NCBI GenBank assembly: GCA_046565765.1
Contig: JBKHXX010000093.1
Coordinates: 1 to 64,000, forward strand
Direction of reading: 5' to 3'
DNA from: JBFMCT01 sp046565765
GTDB lineage: Bacteria > Actinomycetota > Acidimicrobiia > Acidimicrobiales > AC-14
DNA: 64,000 nucleotides
The notes beneath the pieces were generated by a model. That model ran no database searches, was not told where the DNA came from, and saw only the letters and a program-made list of their open reading frames with translations. Every line of letters begins with the position of its first letter. Positions within the stretch are counted from its first letter, which is position 1. The position numbers and the translations under genes were made by a program. This document shows, one piece after another, positions 16,817-25,396 of the stretch.

Positions 16817-17761
16817 TCAGGCCGCCGCCGGCAGCGGCGTGGCTGGCCGGGTGGCGGCCGGGTTGTTGCGCTCCATGCGGGCCGCCAGCGGGAACCCGAC
16901 CATGGCCCCCACGGCCAGCACGAGCGCGCCCCCGGCGGCGTCGAGGATGAAGTGGTTGGCGGTCACGACGATGGCGAACAGGGTCATGAACGGGTAGGTG
17001 GCGGCCAGGGCCTTGGCCCATCTGGCCCGCACCGCCGGCACGAGGACGAGGGCCGACCACGTCGACCAGGCGAAGTGGAGGCTGGGCATGGCCGCGTACT
17101 GGTTGGAGATCTTCTGCATGGCCCCCGAGTCGAAGGACCAGAGCGTGCCGTAGGTGCGCAGGGTGTCGACGTACCCGTAGGAGCCGGGCAGCAGCCGGGG
17201 CGGCATGAGCGGATAGGCGGCGAACCCGATCAGGGCCAGGGCCGTCGTGAGGGCCAGGGTGTTCCGCCACCGGCGGTAGCGGTCGGGGAAGCGGCGGAAC
17301 AGCATGATGAGGGCGCCGGCGGTCACCACGAAGTGGAAGCTGCCGTAGAAGACGTTCCAGAAACCGATGAACAGCCGGTTGCCGAGGAACGCCTGCTGGA
17401 TGGACTGCTCCCAGTAGATCCCCAGCATCTCCTCCCAGCGGATGATCTCCAGGGCGTTGCCCATGGCGTGGGCGGCCGACACCGCGGCCGAGCCCTGCGT
17501 GTTCCGGACCGCGCTGTAGACGAAGTAGAAGGCGAGGATGTAGACGAGCTCCCGCCACCACCGCAGCCGCCCCGGCCACCGCCGGGGGGCCGGCGCCCGA
17601 CCTGTCGGCCGGGTGGCCGACGTGGGAGCCCGGCGGATGGCGGTCGACACCGCGTAGAAGGCGGCGATGTAGGCCAACTCACGCCAGTACCGCCGGGCCC
17701 GGGCCGGTTGCGGGGCGGCGTCGACGGGGCGGAGGTCGGGGAGGGTGCTCGTGCCGCTCAT
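16817..17761 (-). CDS. PAP2-superfamily membrane phosphatase/transferase with duplicated N-terminal segment
   Basis: Integral membrane protein of 314 residues of the PAP2_3 group (Aur1/Ipt1-like inositolphosphotransferases). Catalytic-type stretches are AAMPSLHFAWSTW and, later, TANHFILDAAGG, giving the paired His and Asp of the family. Unusually, residues 24-44 (RRYWRELAYIAAFY...) recur as residues 67-87 (RWWRELVYILAFYF...), 13 of 21 identical, so the protein seems to have an extra N-terminal helix from an internal duplication. The gene overlaps the flippase-like gene by 4 bp (ATGA). Substrate is probably a lipid phosphate or phosphoinositide. Confidence 0.82.
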   Translation of the reverse strand: MSGTSTLPDLRPVDAAPQPARARRYWRELAYIAAFYAVSTAIRRAPTSATRPTGRAPAPRRWPGRLRWWRELVYILAFYFVYSAVRNTQGSAAVSAAHAMGNALEIIRWEEMLGIYWEQSIQQAFLGNRLFIGFWNVFYGSFHFVVTAGALIMLFRRFPDRYRRWRNTLALTTALALIGFAAYPLMPPRLLPGSYGYVDTLRTYGTLWSFDSGAMQKISNQYAAMPSLHFAWSTWSALVLVPAVRARWAKALAATYPFMTLFAIVVTANHFILDAAGGALVLAVGAMVGFPLAARMERNNPAATRPATPLPAAA

Positions 17762-18744
17762 GCCGTCGCCCGGATCGCCGGCCGCGACCCGACCGCGAAT
17801 GCCGGGGCGCCCAGCAGGCTGATGACGAGGTTCATGCCGTAGAGCAGGAGGCCGAGGGCGACGGCTTGGCCGGTAGCGACCCCGAGGGGCTGGAGCAGCA
17901 GCACCAGGGCTCCCTCCCGCAGGCCCAGCCCGTTCACCGACAGCGGCAGCACCTGGGCCATGGCCACGACGGGGATGAAGGCCATGACGGGCGCCCAGCC
18001 GAGGTCCATGCCCAGCGCCTGGGTGGCGATCCAGGCGGCCAGGACGATGGCCAGCTGGTAGGCGATGGCGGTGAGCAGCACGGCCGCCACCGCCGCCGGG
18101 TGCCGGCGGATGCGGTCGAAGCCCAGGTGGATGGCGCCGACGAAGCGCAACCAGCTCTGGTTGTCGGCGAGCCGGCGGCCGATGCGGGCGTTGGCGGCCA
18201 GGAGGAGGATGACGGCCAGCGCGACCAGCGTGCCGACCGACAGGAGCAGGGCGATCTTGGACGCGTTGCCCAGCTGGAGCAGGTCGGGGTGGGTGAACAG
18301 CGCCACCAGGGTGATGAGCGGGAGGACCAGAAAGCCGGTCAGCCGTTCGAGCACCACCGAGGCGAACGAGGCGGGCGCCTGGCCGTTGGCGGCAGAGAGC
18401 CGTGACACCCGCAGGACGTCCCCGCCGATCGTCGACGGCAGGAAGTTGGCCACGAACATGCCGGCGAACGAGTGGGACAGGAGGGGAGGCAGCTCGGCGG
18501 GCAGCTCGAGGGCGCTGAGCACCCGCTGCCAGCGAACCGTCGCCAGGACGATGGCCCCCAGCCACACCACCAGGCCCGCCAGCAGCCAGGGAAGGGCCGC
18601 CGCCTCGTCCTTGGGCAGCAGCGAGGACAAGTGGATCCGCGAGAGGAGAAGGGCCAGCATCACCGCGCTGGCTCCTATCCGAAGCACCAGGAAAACCTTC
18701 TGCCGGCCACCCACCCCGGGCCAGCTTACGCAATGGGAGGGCAT
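17758..18744 (-). CDS. LPG-synthase TM / flippase-like family protein
   Basis: Polytopic membrane protein of 328 residues with the lysylphosphatidylglycerol-synthase transmembrane region (UPF0104 family) but without the soluble aminoacyl-transferase domain. Hydrophobic segments run throughout. Typical stretches are FLPSTIGGDVLRVSRL and LPLSVNGLGLREGALVLL. Such stand-alone proteins are thought to move lipids or lipid-linked glycans. It forms a set with the PAP2 protein and the membrane protein downstream, suggesting shared lipid work. A GTG at 18714 is an alternative start and would leave more room for the divergent promoter. Confidence 0.8.
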   Translation of the reverse strand: MPSHCVSWPGVGGRQKVFLVLRIGASAVMLALLLSRIHLSSLLPKDEAAALPWLLAGLVVWLGAIVLATVRWQRVLSALELPAELPPLLSHSFAGMFVANFLPSTIGGDVLRVSRLSAANGQAPASFASVVLERLTGFLVLPLITLVALFTHPDLLQLGNASKIALLLSVGTLVALAVILLLAANARIGRRLADNQSWLRFVGAIHLGFDRIRRHPAAVAAVLLTAIAYQLAIVLAAWIATQALGMDLGWAPVMAFIPVVAMAQVLPLSVNGLGLREGALVLLLQPLGVATGQAVALGLLLYGMNLVISLLGAPAFAVGSRPAIRATA

Positions 18745-18759
18745 TTTGGCGCCCGCGGC

Positions 18760-18765
18760 TACCGT
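18760..18765 (+). promoter_or_regulatory. -10 element of the hydrolase gene (near-leaderless)
   Basis: TACCGT ends 8 nt before the ATG at 18774, with no Shine-Dalgarno between them. The divergent gap is only 29 bp, or 59 bp if the neighbour starts at 18714. Confidence 0.4.
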
Positions 18766-18773
18766 CCCGTCCC

Positions 18774-19604
18774 ATGCCGCTCCGCCGGGTCACCGCCGGC
18801 GCGGTGGACCTGGCCGTGACCGAGGAAGGGGAGGGCGGGCGCCCCCTGCTGCTGGTGCACGGGTTCACCGGCGCCAAGGAGGACTTCGCGCCGCTGTTCA
18901 CCCCGCTGGCGGCCACCGGGTGGCACGCCGCCGCACCCGACCTGCGGGGCCACGGCGAGAGCGGGAAGCCGGCCGGGGAGGCGTCCTACGGCCTGGAGGC
19001 GTTCGTGGGCGACGCCCTGTCCACCGCCGACGCGCTGGGCTGGGAGCGGTTCGTCCTGGTCGGGCACTCGATGGGGGGGGCGGTCGCCCAACGGCTGGCC
19101 CTCGACCACCCTCACCGGGTGGAGGCCCTGGTGCTGATGAGCACCTTTCACGGCCCCCTCGACATCGACCCGGGCCTGGTGGCCCTGGGCGTGGCCGTCG
19201 TCCGCCAGGGCGGGATGGCCGCGCTGCACGCGGTCCAGGAGGCCCGCCGCCAGCAGGACGAGGCGGCGGTGGCGGCCCGGGCCCGCATGGAGGCGGCCCA
19301 CCCCGGCCAACGGGCCCGAGGCGAGGCCCGCCTGACCGCTTGCTCCCCCGACATGTGGACGGCCATGGCCCCCCGCTTCACGTCGTGGCCCGACACCCTC
19401 GACGAGGTGGCCGGCCTCGACGTGCCCACCCTCGTGCTGGTGGGGGCCGAAGACGACACCATGCGGCCGCACTGCGAGCGGTTGGCCGCGGTGATCCCCG
19501 CCGCCCGTCTGGCGGTGCTCGACGGGGTCCGCCACTCGCCCCACCTGGAGGACACCGACCGCTGCTGGGCGGTGCTGGCCGGCTTCCTGGAGCGCTTGGC
19601 CTAG
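18774..19604 (+). CDS. alpha/beta hydrolase
   Basis: Cytoplasmic alpha/beta-hydrolase of 276 residues. The oxyanion-hole stretch LLLVHGFTGAKEDF, the nucleophile elbow GHSMGG with its Ser, the acid region LVLVGAEDDTMRP and the catalytic His in GVRHSPHLED are all present, so it should be active. It resembles esterases and C-C hydrolases; the substrate is unknown. A TACCGT element 8 nt upstream supports this ATG. The stop overlaps the convergent secreted-protein gene by 4 bp. Confidence 0.9.
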   Translation: MPLRRVTAGAVDLAVTEEGEGGRPLLLVHGFTGAKEDFAPLFTPLAATGWHAAAPDLRGHGESGKPAGEASYGLEAFVGDALSTADALGWERFVLVGHSMGGAVAQRLALDHPHRVEALVLMSTFHGPLDIDPGLVALGVAVVRQGGMAALHAVQEARRQQDEAAVAARARMEAAHPGQRARGEARLTACSPDMWTAMAPRFTSWPDTLDEVAGLDVPTLVLVGAEDDTMRPHCERLAAVIPAARLAVLDGVRHSPHLEDTDRCWAVLAGFLERLA

Positions 19605-21697
19605 CCCGAGCCGCTCGCCCGCCGCCGGCGGCGGGCGACCAGGACGGCCGCCGCCACCAGGAGGGCCAGCCCTCCGAACACCACGGCCAGGCCGACGCCG
19701 AGCGGCGCCCCCTCCCCGCCGCCGGACGTGGCCGAGAGCACGTAGAGGCCGCTGTTCTGGTCGGTGATCACCACCCGGTTGCCGTCGAGCAGGGCGACCC
19801 CGACCACCGAGGCCTTCCCGGGCAGGGTGTTGGACGGGTCCGGGGTGTCGGGGGGGACGAAGTGCCCGACCTCGCGGGGCGGCTGCTCGCCCAGGTCCAG
19901 GACGCGCAAGCCGTCGGAGTGCCAGGCCACGTAGGCCCTCTCGCCCCTGGCCACGGCCCGGCCGGGGGCGTAGACGCCCAGGTCGGGCGGGGGGAACGTC
20001 TTGCCGTGCCGCGAGTGGACGAGCGCCATCTGGCGCATGCCCGTGTCCGGGTCCACCTCGAGGACCCGCAGCCCGCCCCACTCGCCGGGGCCGTCGGTGA
20101 GCGATCCCCGCACCGTCTCGCCCCCGGCGCAGCGGCCCTCCTCCAGCCTGGGGCACAGGGCGGCGCGCAGGGCGTTGCCGTCGCCCTCGTCGACCATGAG
20201 CCCGGGGATGCTGAGGTTCTCCCAGCTGCCACCCCAGGCGATGGCGTAGGGCGCGGCCGAGAAGGGCGCGACCTGCACCCTGCCCATGAGCACCGCCAGG
20301 GCTCCTGCACCCTGGGCCCGGTTGATCTTGGTGGTGTTGTTGCAGGCCGTGTTGGAGATGTCGGGCTGGGTGGCGTCGATCTTGGCCGTGTCCAGGAAGA
20401 CGATCCTGCCCCGGGGGTCGGACGGGTAAGGGTCCTCGGCGACGGGGTTGGCCGGGTTGCCCCGGGCCGGGCAGCCCCGGCCTCCGTAGACGATCTCCGC
20501 CGTGATCGTCGCGTTCGGGCGCCGGTAGAGCTGGGACTGGTTGCTCTGGTCGAAGTAGGTGGGCATGCCCTGGCAGGCGAACATCTCCCGCGCCAGCGTG
20601 GTGGGGGACTCGATTCGGACCCGGGTGGTGGTGGGGAACCAGTCCTCCTCGGAAAGGAGGGCCACGGTGGCGCCGTCGACCTCGGTGGCGGTCACGAAGC
20701 CGGCGTTGCCCTCCACGCCACGCTCCTCGGGGTAGCTGAACCGGCTCACCTCTCGGATCAGCTGGCCGTTGGTCGTGTCGAGGTCGAAGAGGCCGCCGTC
20801 CATGAAGGCGACGAGGGCCTTGCGTCCGCCCGCGTAGAACTCCGCCGAGTGGCTGTTGGTGAACGGCCCGCAGCCGTTCGGGGAGAACGGGTGGGGACGG
20901 CTGCCCAGGGGCGGCCAGGCGCCCAGCTGGGTGGGGTTGCGGGGGTCGGTGACGTCCACGACCCGCACGTCGCCCGAGGGCTTGGTCATGAAGTCGGCGA
21001 TGGGCTCGACCGACAGGGACACCACCCGGCCGTCGTCCCGCTGGGCGAGCGACACCGAGTGCTGGCCGGTGGCGCAGCGCACGCCCGCGCCTCCCGCCGA
21101 CGGCGGCGCGCAGGGGACGGCGTTGGCGGGAACGTCGTCCATGGGGCCCTGGTCGGCCATGTAGCGGCCCAGCATCCGGGGCTGGGCCGGATCCGTGATG
21201 TCGTAGTAGAGGACCCCCCGGTCGACGAAGGCGGGGCTGCGTTCGGCCGGCGTGCAGGGCGTGGGACCGGCCTGGGACGGCCCGTCGTCGAGGGCGATGG
21301 CGGCCAGCGTGCCGGTGAAGGTCGGTGTCTCGACGGCGATGGCGTCCACGTCGATGGCCGCCACCCCCACCGGCATGGGGATCTCGGCCGTGACCCTGGG
21401 CGCCCGGGCATCGGTCAGGTCGACGACCTTGGCCGTGACCTCGATGCAGGGGCCGGGGTTGTAGCGCTCGGTGTGGTAGCCGGTGTGGGTGACGTAGCCC
21501 GCCCCCACGATGGCGACGGTGCCGACCACCGCCACGTCGCCGTTGAGCCCCTTGCCCCCCAGGTCGGTGTGGCCCAGCTGGGTGAGCTCACCCTCTTCGG
21601 CGTCGTCGCCGTCCGACTCCGTGGCCGTGGCCGGCACGGTCGCCGGCAGCAACGCCAGCAGGGCCAGCACGACGGCCGGCCCGGTTCTCCGCCTCAT
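19601..21697 (-). CDS. large secreted membrane-anchored protein with PA-like domain
   Basis: Exported protein of 698 residues. It has an N-terminal signal peptide (MRRRTGPAVVLALLALLPATVPATATE), a long domain with LVIVD-like beta repeats (VDVTDPRNPTQLG, YYDITDPAQPRMLG, LRVLDLGEQPPREVGHF), a protease-associated-like insertion (NRAQGAGALAVLMGRV...IPGLMVDEGDGNALRAAL), and a C-terminal membrane helix followed by an Arg-rich tail (VARRRRRASGSG), the layout of a cell-surface protein. Repeats of this kind usually form a beta-propeller. No catalytic residues are recognised. It is divergent from tldD across 60 bp. Confidence 0.8.
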   Translation of the reverse strand: MRRRTGPAVVLALLALLPATVPATATESDGDDAEEGELTQLGHTDLGGKGLNGDVAVVGTVAIVGAGYVTHTGYHTERYNPGPCIEVTAKVVDLTDARAPRVTAEIPMPVGVAAIDVDAIAVETPTFTGTLAAIALDDGPSQAGPTPCTPAERSPAFVDRGVLYYDITDPAQPRMLGRYMADQGPMDDVPANAVPCAPPSAGGAGVRCATGQHSVSLAQRDDGRVVSLSVEPIADFMTKPSGDVRVVDVTDPRNPTQLGAWPPLGSRPHPFSPNGCGPFTNSHSAEFYAGGRKALVAFMDGGLFDLDTTNGQLIREVSRFSYPEERGVEGNAGFVTATEVDGATVALLSEEDWFPTTTRVRIESPTTLAREMFACQGMPTYFDQSNQSQLYRRPNATITAEIVYGGRGCPARGNPANPVAEDPYPSDPRGRIVFLDTAKIDATQPDISNTACNNTTKINRAQGAGALAVLMGRVQVAPFSAAPYAIAWGGSWENLSIPGLMVDEGDGNALRAALCPRLEEGRCAGGETVRGSLTDGPGEWGGLRVLEVDPDTGMRQMALVHSRHGKTFPPPDLGVYAPGRAVARGERAYVAWHSDGLRVLDLGEQPPREVGHFVPPDTPDPSNTLPGKASVVGVALLDGNRVVITDQNSGLYVLSATSGGGEGAPLGVGLAVVFGGLALLVAAAVLVARRRRRASGSG

Positions 21698-21744
21698 ACC
21701 CGCCCTCCCTTCCGCACCGGCAGTGTACGGCGGTCGATCGGCCG

Positions 21745-21750
21745 TACAGT
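21745..21750 (+). promoter_or_regulatory. -10 element of tldD (near-leaderless)
   Basis: TACAGT ends 7 nt before the GTG at 21758, which argues for that start rather than the GTG at 21749. There is no Shine-Dalgarno sequence. Confidence 0.45.
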
Positions 21751-21757
21751 GGCTCCC

Positions 21758-23146
21758 GTGTTGGAGGAAACCGTCGTCGCACGCGTCCTGGCCGAAGCGC
21801 TCCGCTCGGGTGGGGACTTCGCCGAGCTGTTCGTGGAGGACCGCTGTTCCTCCTCCGCCCGTCTCGACGACGGCCGGGTGGAGGAGCTGACCTCGGGCCG
21901 GGATAGGGGCGCCGGCATCCGCGTCGTCCGTGGTGAGACCACCGGATTCGCCCACACGTCCGACCTCACCGAGACGGGCCTGCGCACCGCGGCTGCGGCC
22001 GCGGGCTCGGCGGCCCGAGGCGGTGGCGAGGGCGTACGCGAGGTCGAGGTCGCCCGCCGGCGGCCGGAGCGGCCCTCGCCCGCCCAGGTCCTGCCCGAGG
22101 ACGTGCCCAAGGCCACCAAGGTCGACCTCCTGAAGCGGGCCGAGGACGCGGCCCGTTCGCTCGACGGCGCCATCCGCCAGGTCGCCGTGACCTACGGCGA
22201 CGGGCGCCGCCGCATCCTCGTGGCCAACAGCGACGGGCTGCTGGCCGGCGACGACCAGGTGCGCACCCGCCTGGGCGTGTCGGTGGTGGCCAGCTCCGAG
22301 GGCGTGCTCCAGACGGGTTACGAGACGGCCGGCGGCACCGTCGGCTTCGAGATCTACGACCGGGTGCCGGTCGAGGACGTGGCCCGCACCGCCGCCCGGC
22401 GAGCCGTCGACCTGCTCAAGGCCCGCCCCGCCCCCAGCGGCACGCTCCCAGTCGTCCTGAAGCGGGGTGCCGGCGGCGTGCTGTTCCACGAGGCCTGCGG
22501 CCACGGACTGGAATCCGACCTGGTCGGCAAGGACGCCTCGGTCTTCCGCGACAAGGTGGGCACCCAGGTGGCGAGTCCCCTGGTCACGCTGGTCGACGAC
22601 GGCACCTACGGCCAGGAGTGGGGCACCTACTCGGTGGACGACGAGGGCCACGAGGCCCGTCGCAACACCTTGATCCACGAGGGCGAGCTCACCGACTACA
22701 TGTGGGACTTCCTGCGGGCCCGCAAGGAGGGGCGGGAGTCGTCGGGCAACGGGCGCCGGCAGAGCTACCAGCACCTCCCGATGGTGCGGATGACCAACAC
22801 GTACGTGCTGGCCGGCGAGGAGGACCCCGAGGAGATCATCCGCCAGACGCCGTACGGCATCTACTGCGTGCAGCTGGGAGGCGGGCAGGTCAACACCGCC
22901 ACCGGCGACTTCGTGTTCGGCATGACCGAGGCCTACCTGATCGAGAACGGCGAGGTCACCGTCCCCCTGCGGGCGGCCAACCTCATCGGCAACGGGCCCG
23001 ACGTCCTCCGCTCGATCGACGCCATGGGCGACGACTTCGAGACCTGGGCCGGCACCTGCGGCAAGGACGGGCAGGGCGTCCCCGTCTCCTCGGGCCAGGC
23101 CACCCTGCGCGTCACCGGCATGACGGTGGGTGGCACAGGTGGCTGA
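21758..23146 (+). CDS. tldD: TldD/PmbA family metalloprotease, TldD subunit
   Basis: Zinc metalloprotease subunit (462 residues) that with TldE forms a peptidase cleaving unfolded peptides, including modified-peptide precursors in known cases. The metal motif H-E-x3-H is present as HEACGHGLESD (first His is residue 244), with the downstream typical stretches NGRRQSYQHLPMVRMTNTY and GGGQVNTATGDFVFG. The start GTG at 21758 follows a TACAGT element by 7 nt. The tldE start lies inside its last codons, so the pair is co-translated. The PGM1-type ligase about 18 kb away is a possible but unproven functional link. Confidence 0.93.
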   Translation: MLEETVVARVLAEALRSGGDFAELFVEDRCSSSARLDDGRVEELTSGRDRGAGIRVVRGETTGFAHTSDLTETGLRTAAAAAGSAARGGGEGVREVEVARRRPERPSPAQVLPEDVPKATKVDLLKRAEDAARSLDGAIRQVAVTYGDGRRRILVANSDGLLAGDDQVRTRLGVSVVASSEGVLQTGYETAGGTVGFEIYDRVPVEDVARTAARRAVDLLKARPAPSGTLPVVLKRGAGGVLFHEACGHGLESDLVGKDASVFRDKVGTQVASPLVTLVDDGTYGQEWGTYSVDDEGHEARRNTLIHEGELTDYMWDFLRARKEGRESSGNGRRQSYQHLPMVRMTNTYVLAGEEDPEEIIRQTPYGIYCVQLGGGQVNTATGDFVFGMTEAYLIENGEVTVPLRAANLIGNGPDVLRSIDAMGDDFETWAGTCGKDGQGVPVSSGQATLRVTGMTVGGTGG

Positions 23147-24509
23147 CCTCCTGACCGGCACGACCCGCCCCCACCTGGAGGACCTGGCCGACCGGGTGGC
23201 GGGATGGGCCGGCGACGGCGAGCAGGTCGAGGCCTACGTGGCCCGGGGCCGGCACACGTCGGTACGGGTGTTCGGCGGGGACGTGGAGTCGCTGTCGTCG
23301 GCCGAGTCCGAGGGCGTGGGCATCCGCGTGATCGCCGGCCACCGCCAGGGGTTCGCCTACGCCGGGTCGCTCGACCCCGCGGTCATCGAGGAGACGCTGG
23401 CCGAGGCGCGGGACAACGCCGCCTTCGGCACCGTCGACGAGCACCTGGGCCTGGCCTCGCCCGACGGGGTGGCCCCCGCCGACCTCGACGTCTACCGGCC
23501 CGAGGCCGCCTCCTTCCCGACCGACGCCAAAGTCGAGCTGGCCCTGGAGCTGGAGCGGGCGACCAGGGCCGCCGACCCCCGCATCAAGGGGGTGGAGGCG
23601 GCCGACTACGGCGACGCGGAGTTCGAGGCGGCCATCGCGTCGTCGACCGGCATCCGCACGTCCTCCCGCCGGACGGTGTGCTCCCTGTGGTCCACGGCCA
23701 TGGCCGACGACGGGTCGGGCACCCAGACCGGCGGCGGGTACTCCGTGGCCCGCACCCCTCACGAGCTGGACGTGGCCAAGGCGGCCGACGAGGCCGCCTG
23801 GCGTGCCACCCGCCTGCTCGGGGCGGTCAAGCCGCGGACCCAACGGATCACGATGGTGCTGGAGCCTTCGGTGACCGCCACCCTGACGGGCGTGCTGGCC
23901 GGGCTGCTGTCGGGCATGGCCGTGCTCAAGGGCCGGTCGTTCCTGGCCGGCAAGCTGAGCGAGCAGGTGGCGTCGCCGCTGCTCACGCTGGTCGACGACC
24001 CCACCAACCCCGAGGCCTACGGCTCCACCCAGTTCGATGCCGAGGGGCTGGCCACCCGGCGCAACGTGCTCCTCGACGGCGGGGTCGTGCGCACGTTCCT
24101 CCAAAACACCTACACCGGCCGCCGCTCGGGCGTGCCTTCCACGGCCAGCGCCATCCGGGGCGGCTTCAAGAGCACGCCGGGCGTAGGGAGCCGGGCCCTG
24201 TCACTGACACCCGGCGAGCTCGACCAGGAGGCCCTCCTCGCCGCCATCGGCGAGGGCGTTCTCGTGCAGTCGGTCACCGGCATGCACTCTGGCGTGAACG
24301 CGACCACCGGTGACTTCTCGGTCGGCATCCAGGGCCTGATGGTCCGGGGCGGCCAGCTGGCCGAGCCGGTGCGGGAGGCCACCGTCGCCTCGACCCTCCA
24401 ACGCATGCTGATGGACGTGATCGCCGTCGGCTCCGATCGGGAGTGGCTCCCGGGCGGCTCCGCCGGCATGACCCTGGCCATCGGCGACATCACCCTGTCC
24501 GGCTCCTGA
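23130..24509 (+). CDS. tldE: TldD/PmbA family protein, TldE (PmbA) subunit
   Basis: Partner subunit (459 residues from the GTG at 23130, or 456 from the GTG at 23139 in a GTGGCTGA overlap with the tldD stop). It lacks the H-E-x3-H motif, as expected of TldE. Family stretches are visible: ESEGVGIRVIAGHRQGFAYA, GVLAGLLSGMAVLKGRSFLAGKL and the C-terminal GVNATTGDFSVGIQG. Spacing requires joint production with tldD, in line with the heterodimeric enzyme. It probably has no protease activity alone. Confidence 0.92.
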   Translation: MAQVADLLTGTTRPHLEDLADRVAGWAGDGEQVEAYVARGRHTSVRVFGGDVESLSSAESEGVGIRVIAGHRQGFAYAGSLDPAVIEETLAEARDNAAFGTVDEHLGLASPDGVAPADLDVYRPEAASFPTDAKVELALELERATRAADPRIKGVEAADYGDAEFEAAIASSTGIRTSSRRTVCSLWSTAMADDGSGTQTGGGYSVARTPHELDVAKAADEAAWRATRLLGAVKPRTQRITMVLEPSVTATLTGVLAGLLSGMAVLKGRSFLAGKLSEQVASPLLTLVDDPTNPEAYGSTQFDAEGLATRRNVLLDGGVVRTFLQNTYTGRRSGVPSTASAIRGGFKSTPGVGSRALSLTPGELDQEALLAAIGEGVLVQSVTGMHSGVNATTGDFSVGIQGLMVRGGQLAEPVREATVASTLQRMLMDVIAVGSDREWLPGGSAGMTLAIGDITLSGS

Positions 24510-24568
24510 CGTTGTCGGCGTTCTCGTTTGCCGGCGCGGCTGCGCCGGTTGCGGCCGAGGGCATCCCC

Positions 24569-25396
24569 GTGCTCCACGCCATCGTCCTCGGCGTGGTCCA
24601 GGGGCTGACGGAGTTCATCCCGATCTCCTCCAGCGGGCACCTGATCCTGGTTCCCTGGCTGTTCGGGTGGGACGAGCTGGCCGCCAACCCCGATCTCAAG
24701 AAGACGTTCGACGTCGCCCTCCACATCGGGACGTTCGTAGGCGGGGCCGCCTACTTCGCCCCTGACCTGCGGCGTTTCGCCAAAGCCGGCCTCCGCACGT
24801 TCGGCAAGCGCCGGGCGGAGACCACCGACGAGCGGCTGGCGTGGCTGCTGTTGCTGTCGTCGATCCCGGGTGCGGCCGCCGGCGCCCTGCTCGAGGGGTT
24901 CATCGAGGAGGAGCTGGGCCGGGAGTGGCTCATCGCCGTGATGCTCATCGTCTTCGGGCTGGTGCTGGCGGTGGCCGACCGGGCCACGGGCAAGCGGTCG
25001 AGCGAGGAGTTCGGCGTACGCGACGCCGCCCTCATGGGGCTGGCCCAGGCCATGGCCCTGTCCCCGGGCGTGTCGCGGTCGGGCGCGACCATCACCGCCG
25101 GCCGGTGGCTGGGGTTCGAGCGCGACGCCGCCGCCCGCCTGTCGTTCCTCATGAGCCTTCCCATCATCGGCGGGGCGGCCGCCTACCGCGGGGTCAAGGT
25201 GCTGTTGGGCGACGGGCTGCCGGCCGGCACCGAGGGCGCCTTCGTGGCCGGGATCGTGGCCTCCGGGATCACTGGGGCGGCGGCGGTCTGGGGGACGCTG
25301 CGGTTCGTGCGCCGCCGCTCCTTCCAACCGTTCGTGATCTACCGGCTCGCCGCAGGGGCGGCCGTGCTCGGGCTGCTGGCCACCAGGTTCCGCTGA
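24569..25396 (+). CDS. uppP: undecaprenyl-diphosphatase
   Basis: Integral membrane phosphatase (275 residues) that recycles undecaprenyl diphosphate to the monophosphate carrier for peptidoglycan and glycan synthesis; overproduction of this family gives bacitracin resistance. Motifs are the N-terminal QGLTEFIPISSSGHLIL and the second PGVSRSGATITAGRWLGF. The GTG at 24569 gives the standard family start (MLHAIVLGVVQGL) and has a GAGGG upstream at good spacing; a TTG at 24512 is less likely. The 3' end overlaps the convergent SAF gene by 58 bp. Confidence 0.95.
   Translation: MLHAIVLGVVQGLTEFIPISSSGHLILVPWLFGWDELAANPDLKKTFDVALHIGTFVGGAAYFAPDLRRFAKAGLRTFGKRRAETTDERLAWLLLLSSIPGAAAGALLEGFIEEELGREWLIAVMLIVFGLVLAVADRATGKRSSEEFGVRDAALMGLAQAMALSPGVSRSGATITAGRWLGFERDAAARLSFLMSLPIIGGAAAYRGVKVLLGDGLPAGTEGAFVAGIVASGITGAAAVWGTLRFVRRRSFQPFVIYRLAAGAAVLGLLATRFR

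Noticed and set aside
18065..21757. Long plus-strand open frame leading into tldD
   Set aside because: It is the GC-rich shadow of the flippase-like, hydrolase and secreted-protein genes; its sequence is low complexity and the tldD domain starts only at 21758.
21698..23161. Long minus-strand extension of the secreted protein over tldD
   Set aside because: A clear signal peptide begins at 21697, and the extension is antisense shadow of tldD.
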